DNA of 7,991 nucleotides, taken from Candidatus Bathyarchaeota archaeon (GTDB taxonomy: Archaea; Thermoproteota; Bathyarchaeia; EX4484-135; B24-G1). The position numbers and the translations under genes are program-made. Shown here in pieces: positions 6,844-7,991 of this stretch. The notes beneath the pieces were generated by a model. That model saw nothing but the letters and a program-made list of their open reading frames with translations. It did no database searches and was not told where the DNA came from. The stretch covers positions 1 through 7,991 of the forward strand of contig QMYG01000023.1 of NCBI GenBank assembly GCA_003662535.1, given 5' to 3'. Within the stretch, counting starts at the first letter, position 1. Each line of letters opens with the position of its first letter.

Positions 6844-7596
6844 TTATTCTCCCCTCTCGAGAATCTCTATGGCTCTGAGGGCTATGTCGGTCTCCAGCTC
6901 TATCGCCCTCTTCACACGCCTGTCCAGCTCACCCTTCTCCTCCCCAGGCCTAAAAGCACCCTTCTTTGTCCCCTTCACCAAGTTTCCATCCACGGCCAAG
7001 ATGGCTCCAGCCCTGAGGCCCCTCAGGTGGGAGAGCAGGAATATCGCCGAAGCCTCCATCTCCACGGACAGCGCCCCAAGCCCGCCCCAGAGCCTGACAG
7101 CTTCAGGGTTTTCCGCATAGAAGGCGTCGCTGGTCCAAATCACGCCGACATGATACTTGGCTCCCAGCTCCCCGGCAGCCCTAATCAGAGCCCTACAGAC
7201 CTCCAAGTCTGCTACGGCCGGGAACTCGGGTGGGGCATAGGCCCGAGTGGCGCCGTCAGTCCTTATGGCGGCGGTTGCAATCACGATGTCCCCGATGTCT
7301 ACGTTCTCCTGCAGGCCCCCAGTCGTCCCCACACGGATGAGAACCTCGGCGCCAACCCTCGCCAGCTCCTCGACGGTTATGGCGGCGGCTGGGCAACCAA
7401 TACCCGTAGACGTGACGGAGACCGGGATTCCGTGAAAGGTGCCCGTGTAGGTTGCGAACTGGCGATATTCGACGATTTTCTTGGCTTCGTCGAAGTGGCT
7501 GGCTATAAGCTCAGCCCTCTTCGGGTCTCCGGGCAGGAGGACATACTTGGCTATGTCGCCCTTCTTGCAGAATATGTGGGGCTGAATCTCGCTCAA
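6844..7596 (-). CDS. purine-type nucleoside phosphorylase (PNP/UDP family)
   Basis: 250-residue NP-I family enzyme that cleaves a nucleoside with phosphate to free base and ribose 1-phosphate. Phosphate-site residues are present: PGDPKR (22-27), Arg45 in YRQF, and IRVGTTG (87-93). Ribose-site VEMEA (178-182) and SDAFY (156-160) are also clear. Overall it resembles uridine phosphorylase and Sulfolobus MTA/purine nucleoside phosphorylase. The Gln166 and Arg168 that read uracil in E. coli uridine phosphorylase align with Asn163 and Glu165, and the adjoining insertion is missing, so uridine is unlikely. The base-site Asp is in AVDGN (Asp203), arranged as in Plasmodium PNP rather than the VSD of E. 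coli or Sulfolobus. Inosine or guanosine is the best guess; MTA or adenosine remain possible. The start is TTG with GGTG (7604-7607) 7 nt upstream. It is probably co-transcribed with ahcY. Confidence 0.9.
   Translation of the reverse strand: MSEIQPHIFCKKGDIAKYVLLPGDPKRAELIASHFDEAKKIVEYRQFATYTGTFHGIPVSVTSTGIGCPAAAITVEELARVGAEVLIRVGTTGGLQENVDIGDIVIATAAIRTDGATRAYAPPEFPAVADLEVCRALIRAAGELGAKYHVGVIWTSDAFYAENPEAVRLWGGLGALSVEMEASAIFLLSHLRGLRAGAILAVDGNLVKGTKKGAFRPGEEKGELDRRVKRAIELETDIALRAIEILERGE
6850..6855 (-). promoter_or_regulatory. ribosome-binding site supporting the ahcY TTG start
   Basis: Read on the minus strand, AGGGGA lies inside the last codons of the phosphorylase gene, 8 nt before the ahcY TTG. 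It supports an unusual TTG start and implies translational coupling of the two enzymes. Confidence 0.55.
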
Positions 7597-7606
7597 CCCG
7601 GAACAC

Positions 7607-7620
7607 CAAAGATTTCTTTG
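7607..7620. promoter_or_regulatory. palindrome over the predicted phosphorylase transcription start
   Basis: CAAAGA, two-base spacer, TCTTTG is a perfect 6-bp inverted repeat in the 37-nt gap before the phosphorylase. Its centre lies about 24 nt downstream of the TATA-like box, so it covers the expected transcription start and touches the GGTG ribosome-binding site. The placement suggests a repressor operator. It differs in sequence from the repeat at 2095-2110. Confidence 0.4.
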
Positions 7621-7631
7621 CGTTTTGTTGC

Positions 7632-7643
7632 GATTAAATTTTG
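7632..7643 (-). promoter_or_regulatory. TATA-like box for the phosphorylase-ahcY unit
   Basis: Minus-strand CAAAATTTAATC overlaps the stop codon of the upstream small gene. The core is centred near 7636, so initiation would fall near 7611 and give a leader of about 15 nt before the TTG at 7596. Read-through from the upstream gene is also possible. Confidence 0.45.
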
Positions 7644-7975
7644 AGCCGTCTCCTCACTGCCGGGTCTCTGTCGGCTAGCTCCTTTAGGACTTCTCCGAAG
7701 CTCTGTTCCGGGGAGAGTTCGAGCTTTAGGTAGACGCCCGTCCTTCCGACCTCGTCTCTCCTGAGGAGCGCCCTCACCCTGTTCATGACTGTTTCCGGGG
7801 AGACGCCTAACAGCTTTGCGACCTTCGGCTCTCTCCCAATTATCGAGGTTTCCACGTGGCCCAACTCAGTCGGCTCTATGAGCATGGGCGTCTTATCGAC
7901 ACCCCTGACACGCCTCCCCTGCTTTAGGCCTTGGAGGTCGAGCTCGCCGCCGAAGCGGTAAAACTCACGCTCCAC
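7634..7975 (-). CDS. unrecognised small protein with helix-turn-helix-like segment, possibly 5' truncated
   Basis: 113 residues from a GTG; I do not recognise the family. The frame stays open from this GTG to the window edge and no Shine-Dalgarno sequence precedes it, so the true start may lie outside and this may be the C-terminal part of a longer protein. Residues 49-73 (EPKVAKLLGVSPETVMNRVRALL) look like a helix-turn-helix: a VAKLLGVS first helix and turn, then a recognition-like helix. The protein is basic in several stretches (GRRVRG, RRRLK) and ends in an acidic-then-basic helical tail. No Cys, metal site or membrane segment is visible. It lies 37 nt upstream of the phosphorylase on the same strand. 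Together with the palindrome in that gap, a role as local transcription regulator is possible but unproven. Another nucleic-acid-binding role is equally open. Confidence 0.6.
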   Translation of the reverse strand: MEREFYRFGGELDLQGLKQGRRVRGVDKTPMLIEPTELGHVETSIIGREPKVAKLLGVSPETVMNRVRALLRRDEVGRTGVYLKLELSPEQSFGEVLKELADRDPAVRRRLKI

Positions 7976-7991
7976 TGGACGTAGACGGCAG

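Noticed and set aside
6844..7596. Annotation as uridine phosphorylase
   Set aside because: The overall similarity is real, but the uracil-recognising Gln and Arg and the neighbouring insertion are missing, so a purine-type specificity fits better.
7027..7644. 205-codon + strand open frame across the phosphorylase gene
   Set aside because: It is antisense to a conserved enzyme with intact motifs; the translation is low-complexity Gly/Pro/Arg without recognisable domains.
1..7991. Mobile element, CRISPR array, defence island or RNA gene
   Set aside because: No transposase, integrase, terminal repeats, spaced direct repeats or cloverleaf-like sequence was seen. All sizeable stretches are accounted for by metabolic, transport and translation genes.

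Overview
This window reads as a chromosomal segment of a thermophilic archaeon, probably of the Thermoproteota (TACK) side. The evidence is an archaeal pelota gene, a short archaeal-type S-adenosylhomocysteine hydrolase ending in HGT, AGG- and ATA-rich codon use, frequent TTG and GTG starts, TATA-box promoters close to starts, and very short intergenic gaps. The lineage is an inference; no rRNA or other marker is present to fix it.

Layout. On the + strand, 1-693 is the 3' two thirds of pelota (ribosome rescue), cut by the window edge. From 782 to 5566 lies a complete nucleoside-type ABC importer of the BMP/NupNOPQ class: a membrane-anchored substrate-binding protein (782-2017), a double ATPase (2117-3640) and two overlapping permeases (3622-4695, 4670-5566). 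Between the binding protein and the ATPase there are two mutually exclusive hairpins, a T-tract, a second promoter and an inverted repeat. This is an arrangement expected to let the binding protein be made separately from the membrane complex.

On the - strand, converging on the importer with a 21-nt gap, lie ahcY (5588-6841), a nucleoside phosphorylase (6844-7596) and an unrecognised small protein with a helix-turn-helix-like segment (7634-7975, possibly truncated by the window edge). The phosphorylase and ahcY are separated by 2 nt and are almost certainly co-transcribed. The phosphorylase has its own TATA box and a palindrome over the predicted transcription start.

How the parts fit. The importer would bring nucleosides in. 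AhcY releases homocysteine and a nucleoside from the product of methyltransferases. The phosphorylase splits nucleosides to base and ribose 1-phosphate. Residues in both enzymes hint that the shared nucleoside could be inosine rather than adenosine, as in the S-inosylhomocysteine route described for Methanocaldococcus jannaschii; this is a hypothesis. The other unusual signal is a patchwork of stretches rich in G/T alternating with stretches rich in A/C on the same strand. It runs through synonymous positions and into intergenic DNA. I see no mobile element, CRISPR array, tRNA, rRNA or defence system. Most of the window is ordinary metabolism and transport.
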